Source: Laceyella sediminis (GTDB taxonomy: Bacteria > Bacillota > Bacilli > Thermoactinomycetales > Thermoactinomycetaceae). From it: a stretch of 64,000 nt of DNA. Below are positions 34,259-42,542 of this stretch, piece by piece (position 1 is the first letter of the stretch; every line of letters begins with the position of its first letter). Made by a program: the position numbers and the translations under genes. The notes below the pieces were generated by a model that did not search any database, was not told the DNA's origin, and was given only the letters and a program-made list of their open reading frames with translations. The stretch is from positions 30,255 to 94,254 of the forward strand of contig NZ_PVTZ01000012.1 in assembly GCF_003003125.1 (NCBI RefSeq), written 5' to 3'.

Positions 34259-34537
34259 GTTACCGCTACCGCAACGGAGTGCCACTTCGCGACTAATTCG
34301 GGTACGTTGTTTAACAAATTAAGCGGGGTATTCAGCCAGTTAAAAGATGCTGACCCGGACTATGCCGCTAAATGGGACGAATTCGAGGCGGCGGGCGTTC
34401 CGGTTACGTCAATTAGCAAAGTTAGCGCTTATTAATACGGAATCTTAAACGGTGAAAACTGGCGCCACCTGCCGCCATTTGAAGTCTTACGCGACGAGTT
34501 TCGCCGCCTATACGAAGAAAGCAGGCGGGGACGTTAA
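34232..34537 (+). pseudogene. coding-like tail in frame with the HNH gene, interrupted by TAA
   Basis: After the HNH stop (TAA 34229-34231) the same frame is open for 67 codons (ATECHFATNSGTLFNKLSGV, FSQLKDADPDYAAKWDEFEA, ending KVSAY), has TAA at 34433-34435, then 33 more codons (YGILNGENWRHLPPFEVLRD, EFRRLYEESRRGR). Neither part has an ATG or GTG start; only a TTG at 34307. A CAA to TAA change at 34433 would explain the join. Read as remnant of one gene of about 100 codons or more. Confidence 0.5.
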
Positions 34538-35199
34538 TACCTCCTCTTCTCTACCGTTATCATTCGTTATCAGACCGGAAGAGAACCAGAAGAGTGCGGA
34601 AGATATCGGTAGGGGATGACTATAAACGGTTTGTATCGCAAACTAAGATAACACCGATTATTTGACCGACGGGTCAATTATTATCGTTAAAGCAAACGCA
34701 ATAACGGTACGGTAAACTGTAAGTTATTAGAAAACGCTATATTTCGGTATCTTTCGTGAGCTAACGTTATGTTTTCGTGAATTCTAGGGGTTTACGGTTG
34801 CAGTCCGTCTAATTGTTCGGATTTAAGGCATTGGCCAACGGATGCCTGGCTAAAAATCGTTCGGGTTTAGCGGATGAGATACGGCCATGATACCTATATA
34901 GACAGCGATAAACACCGTTAGGATACCGTCAGATGATACCGACAAACGACGTAAATACCAGCCTCGGGCACCCGGCGGATGGACGGCCGGAAATCCTAGG
35001 GGGTTGGTAAATAGCGGATGTCCAGCGCTATATAAACTCGAATATACGCCTTTCTAAGCGTTGTTTATATGCGAGGATACCTAGAGTACCTGCCCGCTAA
35101 ATTCGATAGCGTACAGACGAAATAAGAAGCGTTATTAAAAAGGCGATGCCGAAAAGCCGCTATTTTCAACGGGTTTGCACCGCCTATTTTATGGTAATT
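34538..35199. other. non-coding region of the element
   Basis: About 660 bases with no credible gene. One perfect inverted repeat TTGACC-GACG-GGTCAA at 34662-34677 could be an operator. Otherwise only scattered short repeats are seen. Confidence 0.4.
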
Positions 35200-35577
35200 T
35201 TAAGGGTGCACCTTTGGCCTCGGTCGTGCATCGTTGTATTTTGGACTCATTTTTTCAATAAGGTAATATTCGATATCTACACCTTCGCAACATTCGGGGT
35301 ACTGCTCGCGGAATGCGTCAAAAGAATCAGCGAATAATAGGCGGACTTCCGCGACTTCTGCGATGAAGCGTTTTGTATTAGCGTTACCCTTCAAATGAGT
35401 GCGAACCCGTTTTGTAAGGTCGCTTGACCATCCTATATAAAGTAGGTTTCCCGTGTCATTGTAAAAGAAATATAGGCCGCTGATTGAATGGCTTAAATCA
35501 TGTTTTCTTAACCAATAAGCAAAACCCGGATGTAATACGTCTTCAACAGGTATAATCCTATCAAAATTAATATTCAT
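35200..35577 (-). CDS. GIY-YIG nuclease-domain protein
   Basis: 125 residues from ATG (35577-35575), with GGAAGGGG 7 bases upstream. GIY-YIG core: SGLYFFYNDTGNLLYIGWSS then DLTKRVRTHLKG; the later catalytic Glu may be in GVDIEYYLIEKMSPKYND. Free-standing small nuclease of UvrC/homing type. Its ATG overlaps the stop of the serine recombinase (TAATG), so the two are coupled. Confidence 0.8.
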   Translation of the reverse strand: MNINFDRIIPVEDVLHPGFAYWLRKHDLSHSISGLYFFYNDTGNLLYIGWSSDLTKRVRTHLKGNANTKRFIAEVAEVRLLFADSFDAFREQYPECCEGVDIEYYLIEKMSPKYNDARPRPKVHP

Positions 35578-36170
35578 TATAGGCACCCCTTCCGTAACTT
35601 CCGAGCTTCACGGTAAATAGTTGCCTCCGAAATATTCGTTATCTCCGCTATCTTCTTAACGGTTAGCCCGTTCGTGTCTCGGTTCTGGTAAAGCTCTAAA
35701 GCGTGTGCCAATCCGGCATGATTAGCGGTATAGCGTTTAGGCCGTCCTTTGTATACGCCGCGTTCTTTGGCTTTAGCGATGCCTTCGCGTTGTCGTTCCT
35801 TAATAATGCCTAACTCGAATTCAGCGACAGCGGAAAACATCGTTATCATTAGTTTTCCGGTAGGCGTCGTCGTGTCTACGTTCATTCCGCCAAAGTTAAG
35901 GATGACTAAGCCTACGCCCTTATCGTTTAAGTATTCGATAGTCTCTAGCGCGTCTTTCGTCGAGCGAGCAAAGCGGTCTAATTTCGTGACAACGATGGTA
36001 TCCCCTTTTTTAACCCTACCCAGTAGCGATTTAAAACCTGTCCGGTGGTCTACGCTCCTGCCGCTCACCTTCTCCATTACCACGTCGTCTACGCCGTATG
36101 CTCGCAGTTGTTCGACTTGGACGTCTAAACTTTGGTCTTTCGTAGATACCCGCGCATAACCGTAAATCAT
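35577..36170 (-). CDS. serine recombinase (resolvase/invertase)
   Basis: 197 residues. Catalytic Ser in GYARVSTKDQSL; Arg residues in TKLDRFARS; domain hinge E-helix FELGIIKERQREGIAKAKER. C-terminal HTH LTVKKIAEITNISEATIYRE. Complete small resolvase. Located at the right end of the element, with res-like inverted repeats directly upstream. Likely resolves element dimers, distinct from the integrase. Confidence 0.9.
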   Translation of the reverse strand: MIYGYARVSTKDQSLDVQVEQLRAYGVDDVVMEKVSGRSVDHRTGFKSLLGRVKKGDTIVVTKLDRFARSTKDALETIEYLNDKGVGLVILNFGGMNVDTTTPTGKLMITMFSAVAEFELGIIKERQREGIAKAKERGVYKGRPKRYTANHAGLAHALELYQNRDTNGLTVKKIAEITNISEATIYREARKLRKGCL

Positions 36171-36194
36171 AATCCGTTTCCCCTTCCATTTTTG

Positions 36195-36302
36195 ATAGGT
36201 GTATTTGATAGACTGTCAAGTATTATACTATCGATAGTCAATCATACTGTCAAGTGGGTACGCCCAATTGATAGACTATTGATAGTCGACACCATCGACA
36301 GC
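36195..36302. promoter_or_regulatory. res-like repeat cluster upstream of the resolvase
   Basis: Repeated and inverted GATAGACT/ACTATC elements: TTGATAGACTGTC, ACTATCGATAGT (palindrome), TTGATAGACTATTGATAGTC, two ACTGTCAAGT copies, and CATCGACAG. The spacing looks like the multiple subsites of a Tn3-type res and probably also autoregulates the gene. Confidence 0.55.
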
Positions 36303-36640
36303 GCTAATGCAAGCGATGATTAACGGTTAATTAAACGATAATTAATGCGTATTGCGCGCCGTTCAGTCGTTAATGAATCGGTTTTAGATATCGTTCCAAA
36401 AACCCCGGGGCTACTCTCTGTGGATATATGCGGCCTGACCGTCAAAACTCCTCTACAATCTCAGAAACCCGGACGGTTACGGAATCTACCGTAGAAAACG
36501 CCCGTTCTTTTTTCGATGTCCTACAGTAAAAAATTTTGCGGCAAATTTTCGGAACCTCGACCCTTACGCGCCACGCTTCCGTTCTCTTAACGGCAGGGTT
36601 CCGTTTATTTTTCCGTTTAGTGTTATCGTTTCATTCACCG
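36303..36640. other. right-end non-coding DNA of the element
   Basis: About 340 bases without a gene, containing short TTAATTAA/GATAATTAAT repeats. Further right, GCGTTAAC occurs at 36704-36711 and 36721-36728 and may be an integrase arm site. Confidence 0.35.
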
Positions 36641-36670
36641 TTGACAGCCCGCCCATTCACCGCTTATAAT
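36641..36670 (+). promoter_or_regulatory. outward consensus promoter at the right end
   Basis: TTGACA (36641-36646), 18-base spacer, TATAAT (36665-36670). It reads toward attR. In a circle it would face int. Confidence 0.7.
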
Positions 36671-36746
36671 AGGTAGAAACTAAGCGTAAATAACGTGTCT
36701 AGAGCGTTAACATAACGGATGCGTTAACGGGTGATTACCGCCGCCG

Positions 36747-36794
36747 ACACTGGCAGTGTAGAGGTCAGCGGTTCGAGCCCGCTATGCTCCACCA
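36747..36794 (+). repeat. attR: 48-bp direct repeat, right copy
   Basis: Identical to 24553-24600. Displaced 3' end of tRNA-Ala; upstream bases do not complete a tRNA. Confidence 0.93.
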
Positions 36795-36800
36795 AAGACA

Positions 36801-36826
36801 AACCGCGAGATTTCGCGGTTTTTTGC
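36801..36826 (+). terminator. original terminator of tRNA-Ala
   Basis: AACCGCGA (36801-36808) pairs with TCGCGGTT (36813-36820), then TTTT. Separated from the tRNA by the insertion. Confidence 0.8.
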
Positions 36827-37033
36827 TGTTCCTGGAAAATGGAATGGGGCCAAAATTGGCCGTTTGACCACATTTTGACCACACACTTATGGTAAGTACC
36901 TTGCACTAAAGGGTATTAGATGACATAGGGATTTTTAGTGAATTGAAAGAGAGGAAACACCTGAGCTTTACTGGTTCCGTAGGTTCAGTTCTTGTTTTCT
37001 CTGATATATTACGTACAAGAAGGATGCTGATAC

Positions 37034-37070
37034 AAAAAAAAGGACACCCTAATCTAAGTGGGAAGGTGTT
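37034..37070 (-). terminator. terminator of the lipoprotein gene
   Basis: On the minus strand ACACC pairs with GGTGT (37044-37069), followed by CC and eight T. Confidence 0.5.
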
Positions 37071-37103
37071 AGCAAGATAAGATTAAGGTGTTTTCCATAT
37101 AAT

Positions 37104-37328
37104 TCAACTACAATAGCTAGTAGCTTTGTCTAACTTTGATTTTTGTATATATATTAACTTGCCTTTTACTTGGTTCTTAATGCCATTTTCATTAAGACAT
37201 TGAGTAGTGTTTTTGATATCATTTGCATCGCTTGCTTCACCAAATTCGATAAATTCTTCACTGTTACTACAGCCAACAAAGAAAAATGTAATAACAAGAC
37301 TAAGGAACGTAATAACATTTTTTTTCAT
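37104..37328 (-). CDS. small lipoprotein
   Basis: 74 residues, ATG behind AAAGGAGG. Signal peptide MKKNVITFLSLVITFFFVGC with lipobox FVGC. Mature part about 54 residues with one Cys pair (TTQCLNENG, ATSYCS). Resembles small Bacillus lipoproteins of unknown role. Its position next to a secreted DUF6973-type pseudogene on the same strand suggests joint cargo. Confidence 0.7.
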   Translation of the reverse strand: MKKNVITFLSLVITFFFVGCSNSEEFIEFGEASDANDIKNTTQCLNENGIKNQVKGKLIYIQKSKLDKATSYCS

Positions 37329-37447
37329 TGATACGTCCTCCTTTCAACTATATTTTAGACATCGATAGGACGATGGGACAATAGGACAATAGGACAAGTC
37401 AATGATGGACCTGTCCTATATTTGTTCAATAATAAAAGTATAGTTTG

Positions 37448-38109
37448 CTATTGGTTTGTATAGACCACTTTTCCGTCCTTGATATATTTCAAGTATCCTT
37501 GACCTATTTGAGTTACAATTGTATTTGCATACCAGGTATTGACTTGATTGGGAGCATCAGTCGCAATTTTTCTTCCTCTCCAATTGTTATACAAATCCAT
37601 TTCTTTAGAGGTTGCTTTTTGATTAGGATCTTGCTCATGGGCTGTAGCAAAGTCTGAGGCTAAAGCAACTCCAATTTCTCTTGTCATACATGCATTCCAC
37701 ATGGCATGTCTAAATGCATCTGCTTTTCCGTCACTAAATCCACTAGAAAAACGACTTGTCATTAATGACTCCGCTACTTCTTTACAAACACGGACGGAGT
37801 TAGCCTCATAAGGATAGGCTCTAACCAACCTTTCCTCTTCCGCTGTTAGTGAATACCAACCAGTTTCTAGGGTTCCAACATCCCCAACCTCTCTATCCGC
37901 ACCTAAGCTCATAGCCTTAGCATATTGCTCTAACAGCAGTTCAACCTCTTCTGGATTACTGAAATCACGTTTAGACTCTTCTTCTAATCTTTTTTCAAAC
38001 TCAATGTCTTCCTGTGTTGGCTAACAGTAGCAAAGCTATTATTTACGTTGCTGAAAAAAAACATGGACAGGGCAATAGTGCAAGCAGTGAGTTTGGAGTT
38101 CAAATTCAT
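37448..38109 (-). pseudogene. secreted DUF6973-like protein, frameshifted after the signal peptide
   Basis: The start at 38109 gives signal peptide MNLNSKLTACTIALSMFFF, then NSFATVS. The frame then breaks, and the neighbouring frame continues TQEDIEFEKRLEEESKRD, FSNPEEVELLLEQYAKAMSL and a domain with KADAFRHAMWNACMTREIG, DFATAHEQDPN and EMDLYNNWRGRKI. This domain resembles the DUF6973 family. The break near 38022 is one nucleotide. An internal ATG at 37912 could still give the 154-residue domain without export. Confidence 0.6.
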
Positions 38110-38293
38110 CAAAATACACACTTCTCCTGATATTTTTAAAATTTTGATATTGCAGACAAAATGATTATATCAAACAATAATCGTAATATAAATATATTTA
38201 TTGAAATAAATATAATAAAATTAACGAACATAATCTTTCTGATACATAACGTCATTATATTTGTATTATCTTCAGCAATATAGCATCGATGAA
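38110..38293. other. AT-rich intergenic region
   Basis: About 180 bases. Upstream region of the frameshifted secreted gene. No gene seen. Confidence 0.35.
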
Positions 38294-38326
38294 GACAAAA
38301 CCACCCCGGAATCTTCTAGGGTGGTT
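38294..38326 (-). terminator. terminator of the integrase fragment
   Basis: On the minus strand AACCACCC (38319-38326) pairs with GGGGTGGTT (38299-38307), then TT. Confidence 0.65.
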
Positions 38327-38344
38327 GTCTTAATTTTCAACGAT

Positions 38345-39055
38345 TTATTTCGTTGCTTGAAACGCTTCACTGAATTTCTTGGCGGCCCCGCTTTGAATAT
38401 TGGGAATGACATGGCTGTAGACATCCAAGGTCACACTCGTTCGACTGTGGCCCAATCGTTCGCTTACCACCTTTGGATGTTCGCCAAGCTGAAGCATAAT
38501 GGTTGCATGAGTGTGTCGGAGGTCGTGGAAGCGGATTTTAGGAACGTTGGCTTCTTTGATCATCCTTTTATAGTGTCTACGAAAGTTGCTTGGTATGATG
38601 GGAGTTCCTTTACTTGTGCATACGACTAGGTCATGGTCTTGATACCCAGCACCGAGCAACAACTTATTTTGATTCTGTAATGCCTTATGTTTCTTCAGCG
38701 CGGCCACAATATCGTCCGTGATGGCAATCACCCTTCTGGAGCTTTTCGTCTTGGGTTCTTGGAAAACCAGCCCCTTACTGGTGCGGGCCAATGTTTGCCG
38801 AATACTGATCTGTCCTTTTTCAAAGTCGCAATCTTTCCACCGTAACCCCAATATTTCCCCTAGTCGCATTCCCGTGTAGATCGCCAAAAGGTAACCAATG
38901 TGTAGTAAAGGTTCTTCTTTCGTATGCTTTAAAAAGCGATTGGCTTCTTCGATGGTCCATGTGCCCTTTTCTTTGTACTCGATTTTCGGTGGGCTTGTTA
39001 AGCTGGCGGGGTTGGTGGTAATCATCTTCCATTTGACGGGGATGGTCAAATTCAT
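38345..39055 (-). pseudogene. phage tyrosine integrase, N-terminus lost
   Basis: 236 codons encode the whole catalytic domain: TGMRLGEILGLRW, HDLRHTHAT, LGHSRTSVTLDVYSHV. The arm-binding domain and most of the core-binding domain are missing; the first codons (NLTIPVKWKMITTNPASL) are the end of the core-binding domain. It ends against the truncated holin at about 39056. An ATG happens to begin the fragment, but a functional integrase is unlikely. Confidence 0.8.
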
Positions 39056-39057
39056 TA

Positions 39058-39393
39058 AAGGCTCTGCTGATTTTTGTTGCGATTGATTATGTAAGTGGTT
39101 TTTTTGCGGCCCGTAAAGAAGGGAAGTTATCCAGCCAAGTGGGGATGATGGGGATCGCCAAAAAAGTGATGGTCTTTGCGCTTATTGCAGTGGCCCATCT
39201 GATTGATACCTCATTGGGGAATCAGCACTTGTTCCGCGACGGGACGGTGCTTTTTTATTTGGTGAACGAAGCTATCTCCATTCTAGAGAATGCGGGTCGG
39301 ATTGGATTACCCATTCCACCACAGCTCCAGAAAGGGATTGAAATCTTACGGGAAAAAAGAAAGGAGAATGATAAAGATGAAAGTAGTCATTGA
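39058..39393 (+). pseudogene. phage holin, N-terminus lost
   Basis: Open from the junction: KALLIFVAIDYVSGFFAARK, EGKLSSQVGMMGIAKKVMVF, ALIAVAHLIDTSLGNQHLF, FYLVNEAISILENAGRIGLP, ending DKDESSH. This is the toxin-secretion/phage-lysis holin family (Bacteriophage_holin_4, TcdE-like) without its first 20-30 residues. A GTG at 39139 could start a shorter protein lacking the first membrane helix. Confidence 0.75.
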
Positions 39394-40105
39394 TCCTGGG
39401 CACGGTGGCTCGGACACGGGTGCGACTGGCTTTGGTCTGCGTGAGGCAGATGTGGCGTTGAAATTGGCAGAGCTGGTTGGAGAATATTTTGGGAAGTATG
39501 AAGGGGCCGTTGTTACCTTCACACGTAACAGGAACACTTCGTCCTCTTATCCGGGGCCACCAGAGGGATTAAGAAAAAGAATTGCCTATGCGAATAGTAC
39601 AAACGCAGATCTCTTCCTGTCTTTGCATTGTAATGCAGGCGGTGGATCGGGATTTGAATCCTATATTGCCAAGGGGGCTCCGGCCCGTACTCAGAAAATC
39701 CAAAACGCAATCAATGACAGTGTGTTGGGGTATTTGAAAGGATATGGAATTGGTCCGCATGGTAATGTAGCCAAAAACGATACCCAAGGCGCTTACTCCC
39801 GGATCGCAGTTTTGCGAGACACGAAGATGAGTGCGGTTTTGCTTGAGAACCTATTTATCGATAATCCGAAGGAAAACAAGCTGTTACGCGATCGTCGATT
39901 CTTGGATGGGCTGGCAGGGGCCATCGTTAAGGGAGTAGCGGCTGCGTTTGGGTTTAAAGAGAAAGTAGACAAGCCGAAGCCGATGTACAGAGTGACGGTG
40001 GATGGGAAGGAAATTGTGGATACGGCTTATGCGAATAAAATAACTGAAATTGTAATCAAATCAATAGAGAAGACAGCGAATAACATTGATATTAAAAGGA
40101 TATAA
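39377..40105 (+). CDS. N-acetylmuramoyl-L-alanine amidase (phage endolysin)
   Basis: 242 residues from ATG 39377 (AAGGAG at 39361-39366; ATG 39368 is too close). Amidase_3 zinc enzyme: VVIDPGHGGSDTGATG (first His), READVALKL (Glu), LFLSLHCNAG (second His), AVLLENLFIDN (catalytic Glu). C-terminal 35 residues resemble a short cell-wall or dimerisation tail (YRVTVDGKEIVDTAYANKIT). Overlaps the holin end by 17 bases. It cleaves the peptide from muramic acid and is intact. Confidence 0.9.
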   Translation: MKVVIDPGHGGSDTGATGFGLREADVALKLAELVGEYFGKYEGAVVTFTRNRNTSSSYPGPPEGLRKRIAYANSTNADLFLSLHCNAGGGSGFESYIAKGAPARTQKIQNAINDSVLGYLKGYGIGPHGNVAKNDTQGAYSRIAVLRDTKMSAVLLENLFIDNPKENKLLRDRRFLDGLAGAIVKGVAAAFGFKEKVDKPKPMYRVTVDGKEIVDTAYANKITEIVIKSIEKTANNIDIKRI

Positions 40106-40112
40106 ATTTATC

Positions 40113-40142
40113 AGCCCTTTGCTATTTGAAAGGCAAAGGGCT
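40113..40142 (+). terminator. hairpin after the amidase gene
   Basis: AGCCCTTTGC (40113-40122) pairs exactly with GCAAAGGGCT (40133-40142); only a weak T tail. Confidence 0.65.
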
Positions 40143-40239
40143 AGTTCGTTTATGTAAGGCATGAAACAAGAAACGCAGTAACCAGTGTGTGGAGACCGCG
40201 TTTGGTTTAGAGTGGATGTTATATTTCTGATATAAAATC

Positions 40240-41637
40240 TTAGCTGTCTGGAGGTTCTCCTACAGACTGACGTTCTGATAGATGAGCATATAGAATGGGA
40301 TTTTGCAACATTTTTTTCTCACCTCCGTGCATTAATTGTACACTAAGGTCATAAAATCGTGCAAAATATTTCTTGTGTTTGATCGAGTCTATTTTTTCGT
40401 AATACTGCGCCAATAGAAGAGCTATGTCTTTTTCTTGTTTTGTAAATGAGAGTTTTTCTGCTAATTCATGAGCGCTTTCATAAAAAGAAAGTGCTTCTTC
40501 TAATTTTCTTTGTTGTATTAAGCAATCACCAAGAGCAACCAATGATTCAAATTGCTGATGCCCATCTTTCGCTCTTTTACTTAACTTAACAGCATCGCGT
40601 AATATATTCTCTGCCATCGCTATTTTGTTTTGCTGCAAATGCAATTTACCAAGTTCAGTGTAATTATATGCAGGTAATAGATATTTGTTTCTCAATTTAT
40701 TCTCAAATCTAGATGCTGTTTGAAAACAAGTTTCTGCCAACATTAATTTACCCATGTTCTTATATATTACGCCCAATGTCGTCCAAAGTTCAAAGCAACG
40801 GTTGTAGTTTTTTTCTCGTCGTGCAATATCAATTCCTGTTTCGGCGTAAAATATTGCTTTTTCATATTTTTCTAGTTTGTTGTACACTTTGGCTTGCATT
40901 TCATACATATTAAGTTGTGTTTCTGTATTGATTACTGCTAGGTGAGGCCACATTTCATCCAAGGTTTCCATAGCTTCTATAATTTTATCCTTCTTCTCAA
41001 GGCAAATAACTTTGGAGATTAATAAGTGATATTTAATGTAACTTCTCTCTCCTTCTTTACAAAAGGCGTGAAGGCCTTTTTTATAGCAATCAAGAGCTTT
41101 ATCAAAGTTGTTATAACCATAATAAATACGTCCAAGTTCGTATAAGCTAGTTGATTTAATGTTTGAACTTTTATGCTCAGGACACTTGTCATAAATGTAG
41201 ATGGCTTGAGAAAAATGTTCTTTGGCCTTTTCCCAATCATCTGCTTTGTAGTACCACTTTCCAACTAAATATTCAACGACAGCTTGATATGGGCTTTTTT
41301 GAGATATTTTTAGTCCCTTTAGCTCTTTTAGTTTATGTTTTGTTATACCATAATCAATGTCATTTTCTAATGATTTTAACTTTAGTTTTAGTATTTCGAG
41401 TTGTGCTTCTTCTTTTTTTTCTCCTTCATCTAAATAGCTTGCTATATTCTTTATGTCCCAACCTAGTTTTTTGCAGTAATATGCTATTGTGTCTTCACTA
41501 ACTTTCCTTTTACCTAGTTCAATATTGCTAATAGACGAAGGAGATAAGATATCATCCACTAAATCCTTTTGTCGAAGGCCTAATTCAATTCTCCGCTTTC
41601 TTAAAATTTCCCCCAGTTGCTCTCTACTTAAATGCAC
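40240..41637 (-). CDS. RRNPP-type HTH-TPR regulator (second)
   Basis: 465 residues. HTH at residues 5-62 (LGEILRKRRIELGLRQKDLV, SSISNIELGKRKVS). TPR helices from about residue 110 to 440 (KAKEHFSQAIYIYDKC, KALDCYKKGLHAF, LMLAETCFQTASRFE, EEALSFYESAHELAEK). Same design as the protein at 5367-6683 but only distantly similar. Divergent from the phage-like operon at 41.9 kb, which it may control. No signal-peptide-bearing propeptide gene is seen beside it. Confidence 0.85.
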   Translation of the reverse strand: MHLSREQLGEILRKRRIELGLRQKDLVDDILSPSSISNIELGKRKVSEDTIAYYCKKLGWDIKNIASYLDEGEKKEEAQLEILKLKLKSLENDIDYGITKHKLKELKGLKISQKSPYQAVVEYLVGKWYYKADDWEKAKEHFSQAIYIYDKCPEHKSSNIKSTSLYELGRIYYGYNNFDKALDCYKKGLHAFCKEGERSYIKYHLLISKVICLEKKDKIIEAMETLDEMWPHLAVINTETQLNMYEMQAKVYNKLEKYEKAIFYAETGIDIARREKNYNRCFELWTTLGVIYKNMGKLMLAETCFQTASRFENKLRNKYLLPAYNYTELGKLHLQQNKIAMAENILRDAVKLSKRAKDGHQQFESLVALGDCLIQQRKLEEALSFYESAHELAEKLSFTKQEKDIALLLAQYYEKIDSIKHKKYFARFYDLSVQLMHGGEKKMLQNPILYAHLSERQSVGEPPDS

Positions 41638-41898
41638 CTAAAGGTCACCTCCTGGCATCATAATAAATTTTTATTCAGATTTTTTCAACCATTGAGAAAG
41701 TGATAAGTGGTTATTTGGGCATTTATTACTTTTATGTGGTCTAATTTTTCGGTTTTATAACGTGATTATGAAGTGAAAAGAGATAAATTTTTATAAGTCG
41801 AATTTGACATTGGTCAAAATTGTCCGATTTGCATTATTTTTTTACTATATTATATACTCCAATTGCAACAATAAAATATCCACAACGAGGTGAAGAAA
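41638..41898. promoter_or_regulatory. divergent control region between regulator and small operon
   Basis: About 250 AT-rich bases. TTTGACATTGGTCAAA at 41806-41821 is a near-perfect inverted repeat (TTGAC/GGTCAA) and a candidate operator; TATATTATATACTCC near 41848 could hold a -10. Placement is inferred from layout. Confidence 0.4.
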
Positions 41899-42228
41899 AT
41901 GTTGAAACTACAAGTTGAAGGCCAGGCTAATCAGGTTCAACCATTCTTGCAGGATTTGGATTTTCACCCAGATCTTATTGTAAAAAAACACGAAAATTTT
42001 ATCGAAAGGCTTCAACCGGATGACAAAATTGCGGTGACTTGCTACGTAGACCGTAGCCCCAATCCACGGCGGAGAATGCGAATTGCTCAACTCCTTTGCC
42101 GGGATGGAGTAGAGATTCGGATTCCACTACTCGATGTGATGGAGGTGGATATGGCAAATGGGACCCGGCTGATAGCAGGGAGATCCTATGACATATTTGC
42201 GGACAAGAAAAAAAGAGCCATCAACTGA
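41899..42228 (+). CDS. small phage-like protein (DUF3970-like start)
   Basis: 109 residues from ATG 41899, with CGAGGTGA upstream. The first 35 residues (MLKLQVEGQANQVQPFLQDL) look like the small DUF3970 proteins of Bacillus phages. Then a basic part (RSPNPRRRMRIAQLLC) and a beta-rich end (TRLIAGRSYDIFADKK). First gene of a run of short genes. Function unknown. Confidence 0.6.
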   Translation: MLKLQVEGQANQVQPFLQDLDFHPDLIVKKHENFIERLQPDDKIAVTCYVDRSPNPRRRMRIAQLLCRDGVEIRIPLLDVMEVDMANGTRLIAGRSYDIFADKKKRAIN

Positions 42229-42301
42229 ATGGCCCCACCAAAAAACAATTCGTATCTCCATTATAACATAAACGGAATTGCCAGAAAGGGGTTCCAGTCT
42301 A

Positions 42302-42514
42302 ATGGAGGAAGCAGAGCTTCGCTTTTGGCATGATGAGTCAAAAGACCAGATACATGTGATTCACATTCCAAGTGGAAGAACAAAGACGATTAAAGGCAAG
42401 AAAAAAGTGGATCGCTTTTTGCAGACATATCAAGTTACACGGGACGATTGTAAAAGAGTAAGACGCGGGGACGATCGGTTGGGATTGTTTAAAAGAACGT
42501 GGTTAGGTAAGTAA
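42302..42514 (+). CDS. small basic protein
   Basis: 70 residues from ATG 42302; AAAGGGG lies 12 bases upstream. FWHDESKDQIHVIHIPSGRT, then KTIKGKKKVDRFL and a basic end. No family recognised. Confidence 0.55.
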   Translation: MEEAELRFWHDESKDQIHVIHIPSGRTKTIKGKKKVDRFLQTYQVTRDDCKRVRRGDDRLGLFKRTWLGK

Positions 42515-42542
42515 AGGATAACGGAAAGTGGATAACACAAGG

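Larger units (their letters stand above)
24601..36794. mobile_element. 12.2-kb integrative element in tRNA-Ala
   Basis: Bounded by the 48-bp repeats. Integrase at the left end reads inward; serine recombinase at the right end. The interior has its own codon habit, rich in CGG, ACG, GCG and TTA and visibly unlike the chromosome. No relaxase, conjugation ATPase, terminase or capsid gene was found. Membrane/HTH protein, helicase-like protein and origin-like DNA suggest an autonomously replicating integrative plasmid or phage satellite. Confidence 0.88.
36795..40142. mobile_element. collapsed prophage remnant
   Basis: Truncated phage integrase, truncated holin and a complete amidase, in the order expected if the interior of a prophage was deleted between int and the lysis cassette. 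Two non-phage-like secreted or lipoprotein genes lie on the int side and may be lysogenic cargo. The borders are not defined; the left one may coincide with attR. Confidence 0.6.

Noticed and set aside
34232..34537. Stop-codon reassignment or programmed TAA read-through in the element.
   Set aside because: TAA terminates other intact element genes, and the tail lacks its own start; nonsense mutation is simpler.
36747..36794. Second tRNA-Ala.
   Set aside because: Only the 3' 48 bases are present; acceptor 5' strand and D arm are missing. It is attR.
36724..36906. Minus-strand ORF of 60 codons over attR, containing HSGLEPLTSTLPV-type sequence.
   Set aside because: This is the well-known false protein produced by reading tRNA sequence; not a gene.
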